64,000 bases of DNA from Bryopsis sp. KO-2023 (GCA_030272585.1 BSYQ01000008.1:2852001-2916000), one strand, 5' to 3'; positions 35,206 through 51,349 are shown, counted from the stretch's first letter. The notes: generated by a model from the letters alone, not told the origin. A program made the numbers and translations.

Positions 35206-36039
35206 TTTTTCGTCCAGGATTCTTCTCACCTTTTTTCTTGAAAACTCACTGCAACGTAAACCGCTTATGCTTTTTGTGAGTCGAGTTCGGTGTCTCAAGC
35301 AGGGTATTTATTTAACCACGAAACCTGTTAATTTCCGTTATGATGGAACAATTTTTCCACAGGGATGTTTGCGGGGGGGGCTCCAGACATACTCCACACA
35401 CAGGAGGGGAATTGGGTTGGGGTATCCTTCAAAGATACCCCAAACTTGGGTAATCAGCATTGTTTCAGAGGTTAGGGGAAATGCTCTGCATGGAACATGT
35501 TTCAGGAAATTTCTGGAAAGACTCTGGGAAACAGTTCAGACAATGCCTGACTGTTGCATGATTCCTTGATTTGGAGTGGTTTATCTGGTCTGTGAGATCA
35601 TGCATCGTAATATCCGACCGGTGTTTTCTGCAATTTCATCGCTGAAACTCCTCAGTGCTGAGTTCTACTCATCAATCAACCACTCATCAAAAAGAAAAAG
35701 AAGAAGAAGAAGAAGAAGAAGAAGAATCGAGTTCTGAGTGCAAATGCCAGGGCATCCACAGGTTTTGAACCACAGATATTAATATCTGAATGTTCTAGGA
35801 AAGCATGCACACCACACAACCTGTGCCAGAACCTCAACGACAAGAAAAAGAGAAGAGTTCGTCCAACCTATGGTTCTACAAATCCAACGTCTCGTTTACA
35901 AGGAGTAAACATCAAACACAAAGTAAAAACGAATTGGTGCATTATTGATTGAAAGGCCATAGACAGAACCCATAAACAATTTGTTGAGCAGCAGACAAAC
36001 ACCCAGCGATCAATCCCACAAAAATAACAACAGCCTTGG
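35206..36039. other. Intergenic unit C between SIM gene and RFT1 (left)
   Basis: No supported gene. It contains an AAG trinucleotide run at about 35,697-35,727 and the AT-palindrome ATATTAATATCTG near 35,778. It is duplicated in inverse orientation at about 46,922-47,777 and 54,065-54,916. It should hold the SIM gene promoter and the RFT1 3' UTR. Confidence 0.6.
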
Positions 36040-39000
36040 TCATTCCTCCTTCTTGACACTGGATTTGGAGGTCAGCACCATTTCCCAAGCAGCCCTTTCG
36101 CTTTTGTACATCACGAACAGCACCCCTGAGGCCGACAGCAGTGCTGTGGCGATTTCAATGCAGGCCGACGGGAGAAACTCCATGTCGGCTACGAGGAGTG
36201 AGAAATGAATGAACCATGAAATCCAACAAGCAGCAGCCAGTGCCAGCAGAGTTCTCAGCGATGGAAAAATGTGGGTGAAATTCACGACATGTTTCGGAAA
36301 GTGATTTCTGATGCACCTGTGATTGGACGAGAAAAAATTGAAATTTAAATCCATCTATCTGGGGTGGATGCACAAACGTATAAAACACAGAATATATATA
36401 ATGATTAATAATGACCTTTTATTTTAGATGATAACACTTTTAATTGATCAACTATTATATAGCTTTTCTTTTCTTTTCTTTCCATTTTTTCATTTTTTGT
36501 TAAACCGAAACAACTAATTAAATCGACCAGGCCTGGAGTGGAAAAGTGAATTCTCCAACACAAACGTGTCAATGTTGGAGAATTCCAAACAGAGAGGCCT
36601 TTTTTTTCCCTCACCACATCGAGAATGCGATCCGGAGGCACATGCCCACACCATCAGCAAGAATCAATCCAACAGAACCAAACTTCAAGGAGAGCATTGC
36701 ACTGGCAGACATGTGGACGATCGCCACCCCAACCATCCATGCATTCGAGCTGAACAAACTTCGAGCATCCAGCACCGCATGAACGAACGCTTCCGTAACA
36801 CCTGACCACCCATACAATATACATTTTTGGGCTAAATCACCTCGTTGTGGACGGCCTTTGTTGGCCAAGTTTGCCTGATGGAAATTAAACATTCTTAGAT
36901 ATATATATGAGCGTTTGCAACATATCTGGAGGCAGAACTTCGGAGCCCCATCGACAATTCATTTGATTCTCAATTTGTGAGTAAGTTTTCTTTCCAAAAT
37001 TAAGGTAGTCGATGGGGGGGGGGGGTCAGCACAGCATGTTGACACCTTCTTTCGCTCAAGCCAAAGCTAGCCCCCCCCCCCCAAATGTCTGACAAACAAT
37101 CGCGAAAGACACCCCTCACACACACACAATCAAGAACACCGGCACCACCCACCATTGACTGCCAACAAGAGAATGTAGGCGCAGTACCACCCCAAGACGG
37201 TGGGGGCTTCTGTGTTGCTCCATTTCTCGGAATACAAAATTCTCAGCAGCGTGGTGGAGTGCGGGGGGCCGAACACAGCCGCCAGCAAACCGATCAACGA
37301 AACGGCACGAACCAAGGATGTCAAAAGTCGATTCAATTCACGCATGCCGGAAGCATCTTCCCTCGAAATGCCTGCCCTGGATTAAAAAAATAGTTGCATT
37401 ATTTGCTTATTTCTTTTTGCTGCTGGGCAAAATCATGTAATGGGGATATGCCCGCCCCCCCTCCACAAAACCATGACTAATTTCAGTTATTGGTAGTTTC
37501 TCAATACTGCCAAAGATAATATGGGCAGTAAAACATCGCCCCCCTCCATTGCGTACCTGCTGAATGCAAGAAATGCAGCTTCTTCGATTGGTTGAAAAAT
37601 TGTCCTCACAACCAAAGAGCCCAACCCAGTCACCACCCCAAACACCCCTTGGCTGTGCTGGCTCTCCACCATGACCAGCACATAATTGGAGCCCTCCGTC
37701 AAAATCAATTTTACCAGCGACTGGACCAGAAAGGAAAGCGACAGCTGTAGCACGCCAGGGTCGAAATGCAAGCAAATTTCGAGGATTCGCCCACCTGCCT
37801 TGGCAGCAGGAAAATGCAAGTCAGACTGACGAACATGCATACGTTGAGGAGACGTATACCCACCCTCGAAGATATTCAGCTACGTACAACCAGAGCTCCA
37901 GCAAAACAACCTCGCTGTTTGCATAAAGACCTGGATTTCGATTTTGGTCTTTTAACGTAGAAAGATGGGCAAAAAAGCCTAGAGTCGACAGGATGTTGCA
38001 ATTTCCACAGGGGAAAAAAAATCACCCTGACAACGGGAAAAGAGGGAGGTTCACCTTGGAAAAGATTTCAGGCAAAAGCATTCCATAACCGAGGAATGTG
38101 ATCGCTCCGAAAGAAATCTGGGCCGCAGAGAAACAAAACTCGGGTCTCCTGATATCATTCCAGCAAAAAGAAAAATAAATAAATTTCGACCATCTTCGAT
38201 CGAAGCATAAGAAAAAACAAATTTGGAGCAAAAAAAAACACCCCCCCCAAATGAACGGACATGATATTATCATGCGGTGGCATTTTTTTGAAGTTTTTTT
38301 CTCTGAAACAGAACAGTGAACGTAACCCATCCGATGAAATCATACAAAACACGAATCCTACCACATTCTCATATGAGAATGCTTTCTGCAGTTGCTATTT
38401 TCTCGCTTCGTGATTTTTTTATTTTTATTTTTTTCTTATTCCAATATCAGGTTGTTTTTTCTTTCAATGCATACATGATGGGCAAAACCTCACCATTCAG
38501 TACTGTACAAAAGAGCAGCTGTGACAAAGCATCTGGAGAAGGTTGCCAATCCCTCCACCCAGAGCTTCCGTCGAAATCGCAGCCATACGTGGGCGATTAT
38601 GTAAAAGGGTTCGCTCATCAGCTCCAAAAATATCGCAATCACTGTTGCCAGCCAGCCATCCATCAAAATCACACACACCAATTAATGCTCGTTTTTTTAT
38701 AATTTATTTTGCTTTGTTTTTTTCTCATGCAGAGGAGCTCTCACCATGCATAGAACGTGCTTTCTTTTTATTTATTTTTTTAATATATTTTTCAATAAAA
38801 AAAAGCCCTTCTATTTTTATCCACCACTCAAGCAAATGCGAAAAGAAAAAAACCATATACCAGATCACCAGATGCTTTTTTTTTCTTTGATGCTTTTTTG
38901 AAATGCGTGACGTGCATATGGATATATTTCCACCCCCACCCTAACACTTATTGATTTTCCACTAATATATTCAAATCTCAATTTACTAATCTATGTAACT

Positions 39001-39836
39001 TTATATTTCCTAATCCATCCAAATTTCTATTTCCTATTCTACTTACTTCAATTCATTGACTCACTTCTATGCTGCTGCTTCTATTAGAAATAAATAAATA
39101 AAAACAGACGGGGTCGAAATCGGACATACCATGCAGGACGACGGCTTGCGCATAAACATCATCCCCGGCCCGTTCGTTCCGTCTGACTAGGGTTCCACAA
39201 ACCAGAGCACAAAGAAATCCCCCCAGGAAGACGGGCAGCATGGACACTCCAGAAACTCTCTCCAGCTCAGCAGTTTCCGACAGCTTTATGGTGCCAGGTT
39301 TTGCCCTCAGACATCCCCTTCGAAAACCCTCACGGCTCAAGAAAAGCACCGTCGTCGTGATCAAATGAAATTGAACTGACAACTGGGGGATGGGAGAGGG
39401 GGGGGGGGTCGGGAGAGGAAGGAAGGACACACACACACACACACTCATTACAATATTTAGCCAATTTCGTATCCCCCATTCTCTAGTTTTGAACGCAACC
39501 CTTTTTCTACGCTGTTTCTTGAGCCCTCCCTTTTCTTCTCAATCAACCAACCCAACCTCCCTTTTATAAAAAAAAAATGATCTATTTCGCACGCAAACCC
39601 CACTCACACAAGCAATTGAGTATTAACATTTGGAAACAAGTTTAGAAAGAAGGAAAAAAAAAACGTGCATTCTTTCCAGACGGTGAGAAGAAAAAAAGAG
39701 GGGAGAAAAAATGCCTGAGAAGCAAAATGAGGGGGGGGAGATGCCTTACCCCGTTATCCTCGGGTCTGAGCTTCCGAATGATGAAGAGATTGAAAACGAA
39801 CGTAAATATCCGAGTTAAGACTTGGAGCCCTGACAT
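36040..39836 (-). CDS. RFT1: RFT1 homologue (ER membrane protein of N-glycosylation), complete copy
   Basis: Eight exons (39750-39836, 39130-39382, 38494-38641, 38055-38148, 37557-37879, 37153-37376, 36615-36801, 36040-36316) sum to 530 residues, close to the 541 of the human protein. Family landmarks in order: TRIFTFVFNLFIIRKL, TTTVLFLSREGFRRGCL, ELMSEPFYIIAHVWL, SLSFLVQSLVKLILTEGSNY, then LVVRTIFQPIEEAAF, WYCAYILLLAVNGVTEAF and KFGSVGLILADGVGMCLRI. The protein is polytopic. RFT1 is needed for lipid-linked oligosaccharide assembly; its proposed Man5GlcNAc2-PP-dolichol flippase role is debated. A start at 39866 would add ten residues. Exons 3-8 are duplicated in the right arm. Confidence 0.88.
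37005..37085. repeat. G-run and C-run in an RFT1 intron
   Basis: A G run lies at about 37,014-37,025 and a C run at about 37,071-37,082, in the intron between exons 6 and 7. The two runs are complementary and about 50 bp apart, so they could form a short hairpin stem. Confidence 0.6.
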
Positions 39837-40736
39837 GATGCACACAAAATGATGACACCCCAACAATACATTTTCTTACATTTTTTTATTTTCCTTGAAT
39901 GACATAAAATGTGGCTTTTACCACTCTTTCGCAGATGAGCATCTGTATGTGCATACATGTGGTTCAATTTCCTTGCATATGCATTGGGTGTTTTTGTCAG
40001 GCAAGGAAACACAGTGAGATGAGCTTCACATGAATCTATCTATATATATATATATATATATTGGTCGGAGAGCAGGAACCTATATTTGATTGGGGTGGAT
40101 TTACAATCCTCGTTAGCTTGGTTATATTGGATTTGGTGAGTCATGGTGATGATTTTCCTCATTGTGAACTCATACTAGACCTTTATCTTTTCAAGAAAAA
40201 ATATCCCCAAAAAAACAAAGCGTTGCAGAGCAAGCTAGAACCACGAGAAAATGCTGCTGGAGCCAATGGACATGAACTCACTCAAGAAGGTCGAAAATCC
40301 TTTCAGCAGGTCGCTGCCAGTTTCGCTGGAGTTCTTTGTCGACGTCATATTCCCCACAAACCCGGCGTCCCCTTGGTGGAGAAACGCAGCCTGTTGTGTT
40401 TGGTCCAGGAAAACTTTTCGTTGAGTGTGATTCAGCACCTTCACCCGTCTGACAGACAGACAGACAGACAGACACGTGGTTTAATGTACTGTTGATGTTC
40501 TACACAAAGACATCCGTTCTCAATTTCTTGGAAGATTTTTGGTGGCTTCTGTTCACGTGTCCACAGCCCTTTTTTTCTGGGTGTCGAGTTTTCTGGCCAG
40601 CTTTTTGTTGGGTGATCGGAAAACTTTTTTCCAAGTTTTTTCTCCAAAGGAAAAGGGGTTTGCGAAGCAAGGAGCTAGACATCGCGAAAGAAGCAGGGGA
40701 CAAAAAAAAGGGTTCGTTCTTTGCGAAAACTTCACC
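39837..40736. promoter_or_regulatory. Divergent intergenic region between RFT1 (-) and DENR (+)
   Basis: About 900 bp between opposing start codons. It contains a TA dinucleotide run (about 40,038-40,061) and a GACA tetranucleotide run (about 40,450-40,473). A plus-strand ORF at 40,061-40,495 has no recognisable features. The region should carry both promoters. Confidence 0.45.
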
Positions 40737-41267
40737 ATGGCGGAGGCGTCAGGTAGCGTTTTGCCCGAGCCAGTGGTGGTGGAGTATGATCCCGTGACTG
40801 GAGTGCCTTCGGAATTCAACGAATACTTGCCCCCCGAATGTTTCGAATACAAACGGTACAAGGCATCGCTGGAGGGGCCGGAGGCTCTCGAAAAGCTGAC
40901 GCTCAAAGACGACGACGGCAACGAGATCGAGAAACAGCTCCCTGGTGGGAAAGTGAAAAAGAAAAAGAAACAAGAAATCGTGATGGAGATTTCCACGCGG
41001 AGCAAGAAGAAGAGCGTGACGACGGTGACGGGGTTGGAGGGATTCGGGATCAAGCTCGCGGAGGCGTCGAAGATTTTTGGGAAAAAGTTCGCGTCGGGGG
41101 CGTCGGTGGTGAAGTTGCCTTCCGGTGGAGAGCAGCTGGACATACAGGGGGATGTGTCGTACGATTTGCCAGATTTTCTGTTGAAAAAATATAAGGAGCT
41201 GGGGGTGAGGAAATCGCACATCTTTCAAATTATCAACAAGAAAAAGCAGGCGGTTTACGATGATTGA
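40737..41267 (+). CDS. DENR: DENR-like translation factor (density-regulated protein, SUI1 domain)
   Basis: An intronless ORF of 176 residues. The start is taken at 40737 (MAEASGSVLPEP) because similarity begins just after it. The C-terminal SUI1/eIF1-type domain is clear: VTTVTGLEGFGIKLAEASK, then FGKKFASGASVVK, GGEQLDIQGDVSYDLPDFLL. A lysine-rich linker (GGKVKKKKKQE) precedes it, as in DENR/Tma22. With MCT-1, DENR recycles 40S subunits and supports reinitiation. The N-terminal part keeps the DENR layout (VEYDPVTGVPSEFNEYLPPE), but most of the zinc-ligand cysteines of the animal and yeast proteins (YC-x-VC and EYCE) are replaced, so the zinc site is probably lost. Confidence 0.85.
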   Translation: MAEASGSVLPEPVVVEYDPVTGVPSEFNEYLPPECFEYKRYKASLEGPEALEKLTLKDDDGNEIEKQLPGGKVKKKKKQEIVMEISTRSKKKSVTTVTGLEGFGIKLAEASKIFGKKFASGASVVKLPSGGEQLDIQGDVSYDLPDFLLKKYKELGVRKSHIFQIINKKKQAVYDD

Positions 41268-42142
41268 TCGGTTAAAGAGAGGGGGGAAAGAAAATATGTA
41301 TTAGAGGAAAAAAAAGCTCTTTGTTGTTTTTGGGGGGCAGTTCAGAAAAAATGTTTTGTTTCGTTTTTTTTCTCATCGAAATCACGATATATATATATTT
41401 TTTGTTTTTGCTGACCTCATGATACGAACACAATACACATGAAAGAAAAAAAAAAGGAGAGAATGAAAGAAGAGGTTAAAATTATTTCTGGGAATCGAGA
41501 GGGGTGTTTTGTTTTGTTTTTCCATCCGGTCAAGGTTTGAGTTTTCAATGATGTAAGTTTTCTTGTTTCTTTCAAGAATATGCACCTTGATATTTTTTTA
41601 TTTTTTTTTTTGGGGGGGGACTTGGCTAGACTTGGCTTGGTGAGGATGCCGCAACCTCCCCCCCCCCCAATAAAAAAAAATAGTAATAAATTAACAAAAA
41701 AAACCCAAAAAATGTGGCGAAGGGCAAGATGTTTGTCTTTTATAGAGGAAGGATTTTAGTTCAACTTTAGATATGCGTGAAAGTGCCCTCCTTGAAAGAG
41801 CAAGTTTTTTTTGGTGTTTCTTTTTTTTGTCAAAAAGCCTAGCCTAGCCTTCGTGTCACTCTTGAAATGCATAAGATTTTTTTCCAAAAGAAATTAGCTG
41901 ATGTGGTTTTCAGTTCCCTCATCTTATAGTTTTCATGAAATAAGCAGAATTTTAGCCCAAAATTCAATCAAGGTGCTGCTTAATGGTTCCAACCAATCAT
42001 GTGTATGACAATCCTCAATTCCTTTACAAAACCATCACCCCAAAAAATAATCAAAATCTGATATTTTCCACCGGAAAATAGTGAGAAAAAAAAACCATAT
42101 ATATGCATGGAGGAGTGGTGCGAAGATTCCCCCTTGGGCATC
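41268..42142. other. Convergent intergenic region between DENR and the release-factor gene
   Basis: Contains both 3' UTRs. A T-run/G-run lies at about 41,596-41,618 and a C-run/A-run at about 41,658-41,679. Together they form a complementary pair that could fold back. No gene is seen. Confidence 0.6.
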
Positions 42143-45190
<3,048 letters not shown>

Positions 45191-45214
45191 TGGGTGAGTT
45201 TTGCTCACAGGCAC

Positions 45215-46835
45215 AGGCTTCTCGCGCTCCTCCCCATTTCCACTCCAGAGAATCTAATATGGATAATCGACACATTTCGAGGATTATCGTTTTTTGCCAA
45301 TCGATCGATCGATCGATAATCACGACCCACAACAGAAGCCCAAGTTCAGTGGGGTCTGAAGAACAAGAAAGTGTGCAACCATTTCTCCAACCATTTGCCT
45401 CAGGGATCTTAGGATTTCATGGCAGGAAGAAATATATATTCAATATATCGTCATTTTATCGCGGTTGGTTTTTTCAGATGTTGTTGTTGGTACCCTGGAT
45501 GCGACAGGGATTGGAAGTGCCAGCAGAGAAACTTCTTACAGAAAAATGGTGTTGTTATAGATTCTGCAACAGTGTCCATACCAACAACCATCCACTTCAA
45601 ATTGCCTTCTGAAATGGATCGAATATGTCAGGAATATCAAAAAAGAAAGTGAAAATGTATTTTTACAGTGCACCAAGTGCAAAAGACGGCCAGAGCAATT
45701 CAGGCTTGAAACGCCTCCAGTTTAAACTGCGTCCAGAAAACATATTAAAAATGGATTAATCAGCAAAGCAAGACTGTGAAACAACCCCTCGCTTTGGAAC
45801 GAAACAAGAAAGCGTACCATCATGGGGCTCCTTCAACATGGCAAGGTGAAATAAGAAGCTCTGTTCATTTTTCTTCTCTCTGCTCCAGCATCCTCAGCAT
45901 TCATGTCACCTCTCCTGCACAGAATGAACCATTTTATTTTTGCTGTGGGCTTCTTCCTGTTTGCCTTGGAATTCTTCAATTCAAAAAATGCTCCAAACGA
46001 GTGTTTTATGATTTGAATCTGCCACCATAACCTTGATGTGTTATGAATCAAGCACACCGGTGGTACCACTTCTTTTGTAATCTGAATCAAATTGCAATAT
46101 TATCTATGGTCATGGGGTTTTTATTCGTGTTGAATGCTTATGCATAAGTAGTACCATTCGACTATGAATATTTGAATGGGGGATGCTATTCTTTTTGCTG
46201 ATGACCACTGGGCATTAGTACTTTGTGAGTTTTGCAAAGAAAAAACAGCACTTGTATGCATCTGAAGCTTGAGGACCGATTGTGGATGAAGGAACGATTG
46301 CTCTTGATGATGAGTTTTTTTTATCTTTTTTCGTTCTTGTTGTGGGTGTCTAAAGGGTCTGAACGCAATTTGCACCCCAATCTATAACAAATGGCTGCTG
46401 GTGGCTTCCCAAAGCATACCCAATACATAATTAAAGAATACCCAGTTGGGTAAAAAACCCAGAATCACCCGATTCATGATATTACAAAATGGGTATCTTG
46501 TGGGTAGTTTTTGGGTGGGTACGAATAGGATAATTTCTGTGATATATAGCCCTATATAGGGCTGGAGTTGCCTGTGCATTCCATTCCTCCCTGTCCATCC
46601 AACACTTATACACGCAAGTAACAGATCTGTTACTCTAGAAAAAAGACTCTAGAGTCTTTTTCCTCGCGGCAATTTCCTGCATTTCATTTCAGCACCAAGG
46701 CTTCAACCAGCAAAATCAAAATGGGGATGTCCTCTTTGCTCCCTGATCAGGGAGCAATGGTTCATGAACCATTGCCGAATTGTTTTCAGTGGCATCCTTT
46801 TCTTTGGCATCGCCCGCTCACAAGTTTCGTTTCAG
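45215..46835. other. Spacer region without a supported gene
   Basis: About 1.6 kb between the release-factor start and the right-arm duplication. It holds a GATC run (about 45,301-45,317), the palindromic CTCTAG-AAAAAAGAC-TCTAGAGTC segment near 46,635-46,660, and the upstream control region of the release-factor gene. Short ORFs show no recognisable features. Confidence 0.5.
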
Positions 46836-46921
46836 GGGTGCTGTTCGTGATGTACAAAAGCGAAAGGGCTGCTTGGGAAATGGTGCTGACCTCCAAATCC
46901 AGGGTCAAGAAGGAGGCATGA
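46836..46921 (+). pseudogene. RFT1 exon 8 fragment (right arm, unit R1)
   Basis: The last 28 codons of RFT1 (GVLFVMYKSERAAWEMVL to the stop at 46919-46921), preceded by unrelated sequence. Two residues differ from the complete copy near the C-terminus. This marks the left end of duplicated unit R1. The fragment is too short to make a protein. Confidence 0.85.
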
Positions 46922-47777
46922 CCAATGCTGTTGTTATATTTGTGGGATTGATCGCTGGGTGTTTGTCTGCTGCTCAACAAATAGTTCATGGGTTCTGTCT
47001 ATGGCCTTTCAATCAATAATGCACCAATTCGTCTCTTTACTTTGTGTTTAATGTTTACTCCTTGTAAACGAGACGTTGGATTTGTAGAACCATAAAACAA
47101 ACAAGGTTGGACGAACTCTTCACTTTTTCTTGTCGTTGAGGTCCTGGCACAGGTGGTGTGGTGTGCATGCTTTCCTAGAACATTCGGATATTAATATCTG
47201 TGGTTCAAAACCTGTGGATGCCCTGGCATTTGCACTCAGAACTCGATTCTTCTTCTTCTTCTTCTTTTTTATGAGTGTTTGATTGATGAGCAGAACTCAG
47301 CACTGAGGAGTTTCACCGATGAAATTGTAGAAAACACCGGTCGGATAATTACGCTGCATGATGTTTTTGGTTCCCTGACAGACCAGATAAACCACTCCAA
47401 ATCAAGGAATCATGCAACAGTCAGGCATTGTCTGAACTGTTTCCCAGAGTCTTTCCAGAAATTTCCTGAAACATTTTCCATGCACAGCATTTCCCCCACC
47501 CTCTGAAACAATGCTGATTACCCAACTTTGGGGTGTCTTTGAAGGAGACCCCAACCCAATTCCCCTCCTGTGTGTGGAGCATGTCTGGAGCCCCCCCCCC
47601 CCGCAGAAATCACAACATCCCTGTGGAAAAATCGTTCCATCATAACGGAAATTAACAGGTTCCGTGGTTAAATAAATACCCTGCTAGAGACACCGAACTC
47701 GACTCACAAAAAGCATAAACAGTTTACGTTGCAGTGAGTTTTCAAGAAAAAAGGTGAGAAGAATCCTGGACGACAAA

Positions 47778-48745
47778 ATGTCTGGAAGACAAGCCCCTCC
47801 TTCTCCGAACGGTGGCCGGAAGAGGTCCCGCCCTGACGAGGTAAGCTTCGTATTTCTGTGCTCTTCTAACGCGGTCCTCGCTCATCGGATGTATTTAACT
47901 TCAACAACTGATCGCAAGCAAATAGATTTCGTCGCCTTTCGAGCGCTCCCAAGTTGCGCAGGCGCGCCTTCTAAGAGTGATTACTCTTGCGATTGGTATT
48001 TGAGCTGCCAGAATCTTGCGAAAACAGATTCTTGTGGTGTTGTTCAGGAAGCCGACAGTCAGGACTCTTCGAAGAGGTCCCGTACGGTAAGGATTCGGGA
48101 TCTTTGAGCTTCGCCTGCCGTCGTCTTCTGAGTGGAAAGGATTAAGAGCTGAAAGTCTCTCTCTGTTCGAAAAACTTGCGCAGGAGGAGGAGAGCCCTGT
48201 TCGGAGCGATCGCGAGGTGGAGGTGGAGATCATCGACCTGCTCTCCTCGGACGACGAAGGGGAGGAGGAGGAAGAAGCGCAAAACGCGCAAGAGGTTGAA
48301 GTAATTGACCTCGTTTCGGACAGCGGTAAGTGATGCTCGTGGTGACACCTTTAATAATGTTTTGAACAACAGATTAACACAACGAAGAATATAAATAGTT
48401 TTGTTTTCGCTTGAAGGTCCCTCTTCGGTCGGAAGCGCCGAATCCCTGGAGTCGGACGAAGAGGAATCGGCGGTAAGTTGTGGGGCGAGTTTGTGGTGCG
48501 GCCTGATTGAGTCTGCCAGAAACTTCTTGTGTTCTTTTTCCGTGTGCGTTCGTCCCCATCGCAATCGTGGGGTGATCGTTCTTCACGCTTTTCACGTTAT
48601 TTTCCTAAAGGGAGACACAGAAGCTACGGCTTCGTCGGATGGCGGGTCTTCGGTCGACTCGGCGGCCGACGCTTCCTCCTCGGGATCGTGCTCAGGGAGC
48701 GGGGGTTCGACGAGCGAGTCAGACGTGACTCGCTTGTCGATTTAA
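47778..48745 (+). CDS. Small acidic SIM-type protein, copy 2
   Basis: Exons 47778-47840, 48048-48086, 48184-48325, 48417-48472 and 48611-48745 give 144 residues, with the same exon lengths as copy 1. Both hydrophobic-acidic cores (EIIDLLSSDDEG and EVIDLVSDSG), the basic N-terminus and all splice sites are kept. The copy looks functional. Its promoter region (unit C) is also duplicated, so it may be expressed. Confidence 0.65.
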
Positions 48746-49119
48746 ATCCCTCCCAATCCATCAAAAAAATCGCCCCCCCCCAATTTCCGCACATCACTTC
48801 GAACCTCGGCCGCATGGGGTCAGAGACGAGGTAAGGTTTCGCACAGATCGTTCGAAATTTGAAATTCTGTGTGAGTGAGTCGATCTTTGTCGACAAGAGC
48901 AACAGGTCTAGAAAAAATTTGGATATCGCAGTTGAAATATGCCTTTTGATTCTGTTTCAACGAAAATGATTAGATTAGTTAATCAGTGGAAATGGAAAAC
49001 AAAAATGTCATAATCAATCTGACAATATTAATGATTCTTTTCTTTCTCTGTTTTTTTGCTGATATGATTTTGTGGCAAGCATCTTTGTTTTCATCTGAAA
49101 TGATTTCAAAATGTTGAAT

Positions 49120-50100
49120 TATTTCAAGACTGTTTTTTGAGTTTTTTGAGAAATTCCTGGATGTGTTTATGCATTAGTCACCACTGCTCTCCACAGTTTC
49201 AGCACCGTTAAGTTTTCTAAGTCGTTCGGAACAGGTTTTTTTCCTGTCGGCATCAGGGTTTGAAATGATTTATGTACCGATGATCTTGATTGGTTGTTGT
49301 TCAACAGCTGTGGAAGAAACTGAAGCGATTTGGGTCATCATGTCGGAACCCTATGGAAAAGATGGGGACAAAAGAAAAGAAGGGCAGCATTCATGGAGGT
49401 GGATGGATCAGAAAGATTTCTTAGAGGGACGCCTCTTTCGAATGTTGGACCAAATGCTGTGGAATCGACTGGAGGAACAGAAGGGGGCTCTGGTTCCATC
49501 TGTTTCGGGTGGCCCCCCAAATCATCAACTCATACCACCCTCCTGAAGGAAATGTCTCTGGCGTGCCCTTCTTCAACACCAACAAGAAGGGTCCTTTCAT
49601 TCCGAACAGGACTGCGAGTGTGAAAGGCCTTTGGGAGCTTGTCGAAAACGAAATCGCAAGAAAGTGGTGATTGGGTGCCAGATTTGTTTCATGGCAATTT
49701 GTGCTAGTTTTTGGTCTCAATTTTTTGGACCTGCTGCCTGGCTGTTGCGTTTTTGCATCAACCTTGTTTCTGGAAATCAACCTGGTGGGGATACCATGTC
49801 GAGGATTCATTCGAGTGCATATCTTGAGGCCACAGGATGAGTTGGCTATATTGGAGGTTTTTGGAGTGCTGATGGATTTACTAGCAGGTATTACGCGCTG
49901 TGAATTCCCCCCATTCATGGTTGCATTGTGTTTGCATTATTCCATAGACAGGTGAAGGTCCTGTGTGGTTTTATAGTGGTATTGGCATAGACGAGGTCCA
50001 TGTCAGTCATGTGTCCAGTGAATGGGCTGCATGAATCGACTTTCAGCCTCTACTTCTGCATTGAAGAATAATTGGGCTCCATCGAGGATTTTTTTTTTTT
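49120..50100. repeat. Unit B, copy in R1
   Basis: Inverted copy of 33,085-33,900. The YSIDR exon frame is open (49,671-49,955). The hydrophobic leader exon of the left copy is replaced by other sequence (about 49,140-49,420), so a complete gene is doubtful here. Confidence 0.7.
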
Positions 50101-51190
50101 GAAACAAAATCAGAAGAATGTGGGGAAACATGTTTTTGTTTTTTTTTGGTGTGTTTTGCTTCACGTAATATTACAGGTTTCTGGAAAATAACACCTGGAC
50201 TAAATTTCTGTCTTGCCTGCTTCACATGGTGTTTTTTTGTTTGGGTTTCTTAGAATGCAATCGTTCATTCTTTGCAGAGGGAGCGACTAAAGGAAAGAGC
50301 TAACCCTGTTTTGGCGTTGGCGTTTTTACAATCGATTGTACAATTCCACGTGCATGTTCAATTGTTAATTGCACATGAACCAGATTTGCAGATGGCCAAA
50401 TTTGGGCTTCAACTCCTTCCCCCTAACAGAAAGGGAAAGGAAAATTTAAAAAGAAGTGAGAGGTGTGATTGCAAAAAGAAAAGATGGACGAAAATCACCA
50501 TGTTCAAAAAATATGTTTCATATTATGTGTCCAATCGGCTGGACCTTTTTTCATGTTGTTCATGCTGTTGATATATTTTTGTTTCGTCATTTTTTTAAAA
50601 TAATCTACTCATGTTGTTACTCTCTTGGGGCTTTTTGTTTCAGGTGGGCGATCATGGATGGGCAGCATAATCAGTAAAGCCCTAGGAAAAAATGAATGCG
50701 AAGAGGGATTTGACATCTGCTGAGCATCCTTGAAAACAAAAACCAGCAGTGATCCCAATATTTGTGCAGATGCCAGTAAGTTTGAGCATACCACATAGAA
50801 ATAGAAGGAGCTTTCGCTGGTGGAGGCCCTGAAAGGTGGTCGACAGGAACCATGCTCCCCCATTCCTCCTTCTTTCACCCCGAAGGAGAATACAATTCAA
50901 GATTCTTTCACTCTGAACACTGTTTCGACATGCAGCAGCCCAAATGGAGTGTTTCTTTAACACCAACAGAACATATGTCAAAGCTGGTGGTGTGAATATG
51001 GTTGGGACTGTCATGGAGAGGGAAAATTCCTTCTTTGGAGAAAAGAATGCTTGGAAATACGAGGAGGCTGCTGGGAAAAGCCAAGCATTTGATCGAGAGC
51101 TGCTGTCTGACTACCAGTTGATGGGGCACCCGCTGGTGGGTCTAGTTGTGTGAAGATGCCCTTCATTTCAACACCCGCTCAGAATTCTGC
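50095..51190. repeat. Repeat A, copy A3 (in R1)
   Basis: Inverted copy of A2. The GRSWMG-GKNECEE exon frame is kept although small indels have changed its middle. It ends at the R1/R2 junction. Confidence 0.8.
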
Positions 51191-51349
51191 TTTTACGATT
51201 GAAAAATATATATTAAAAAAAAAGAAAAAGAAGCACGTTCTGTGCATGGTGAAAGCTCCTCTGCATGAGAAAAAACAAAGCAAATTAAATTAAAAAAAAA
51301 ACGAGCATTAATTGGGGTGTGTGTGATTTTGATGGCTGGCTGGCAACAG

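Larger units (their letters stand above)
46836..51190. repeat. Duplicated unit R1 (inverted copy of about 36.1-31.9 kb)
   Basis: In order: RFT1 exon 8 fragment, unit C, SIM gene, unit B and repeat A, all inverted relative to the left arm. It ends at about 51,190 inside the sequence CACCCGCTCAGAATTCTG, where A2 homology stops and RFT1 intron-2 sequence begins. This is a head-to-tail junction with unit R2. Confidence 0.85.

Noticed and set aside
40061-40495. 144-codon plus-strand ORF upstream of DENR
   Set aside because: It runs through TA and GACA microsatellites and shows no recognisable features; it is more likely promoter DNA.
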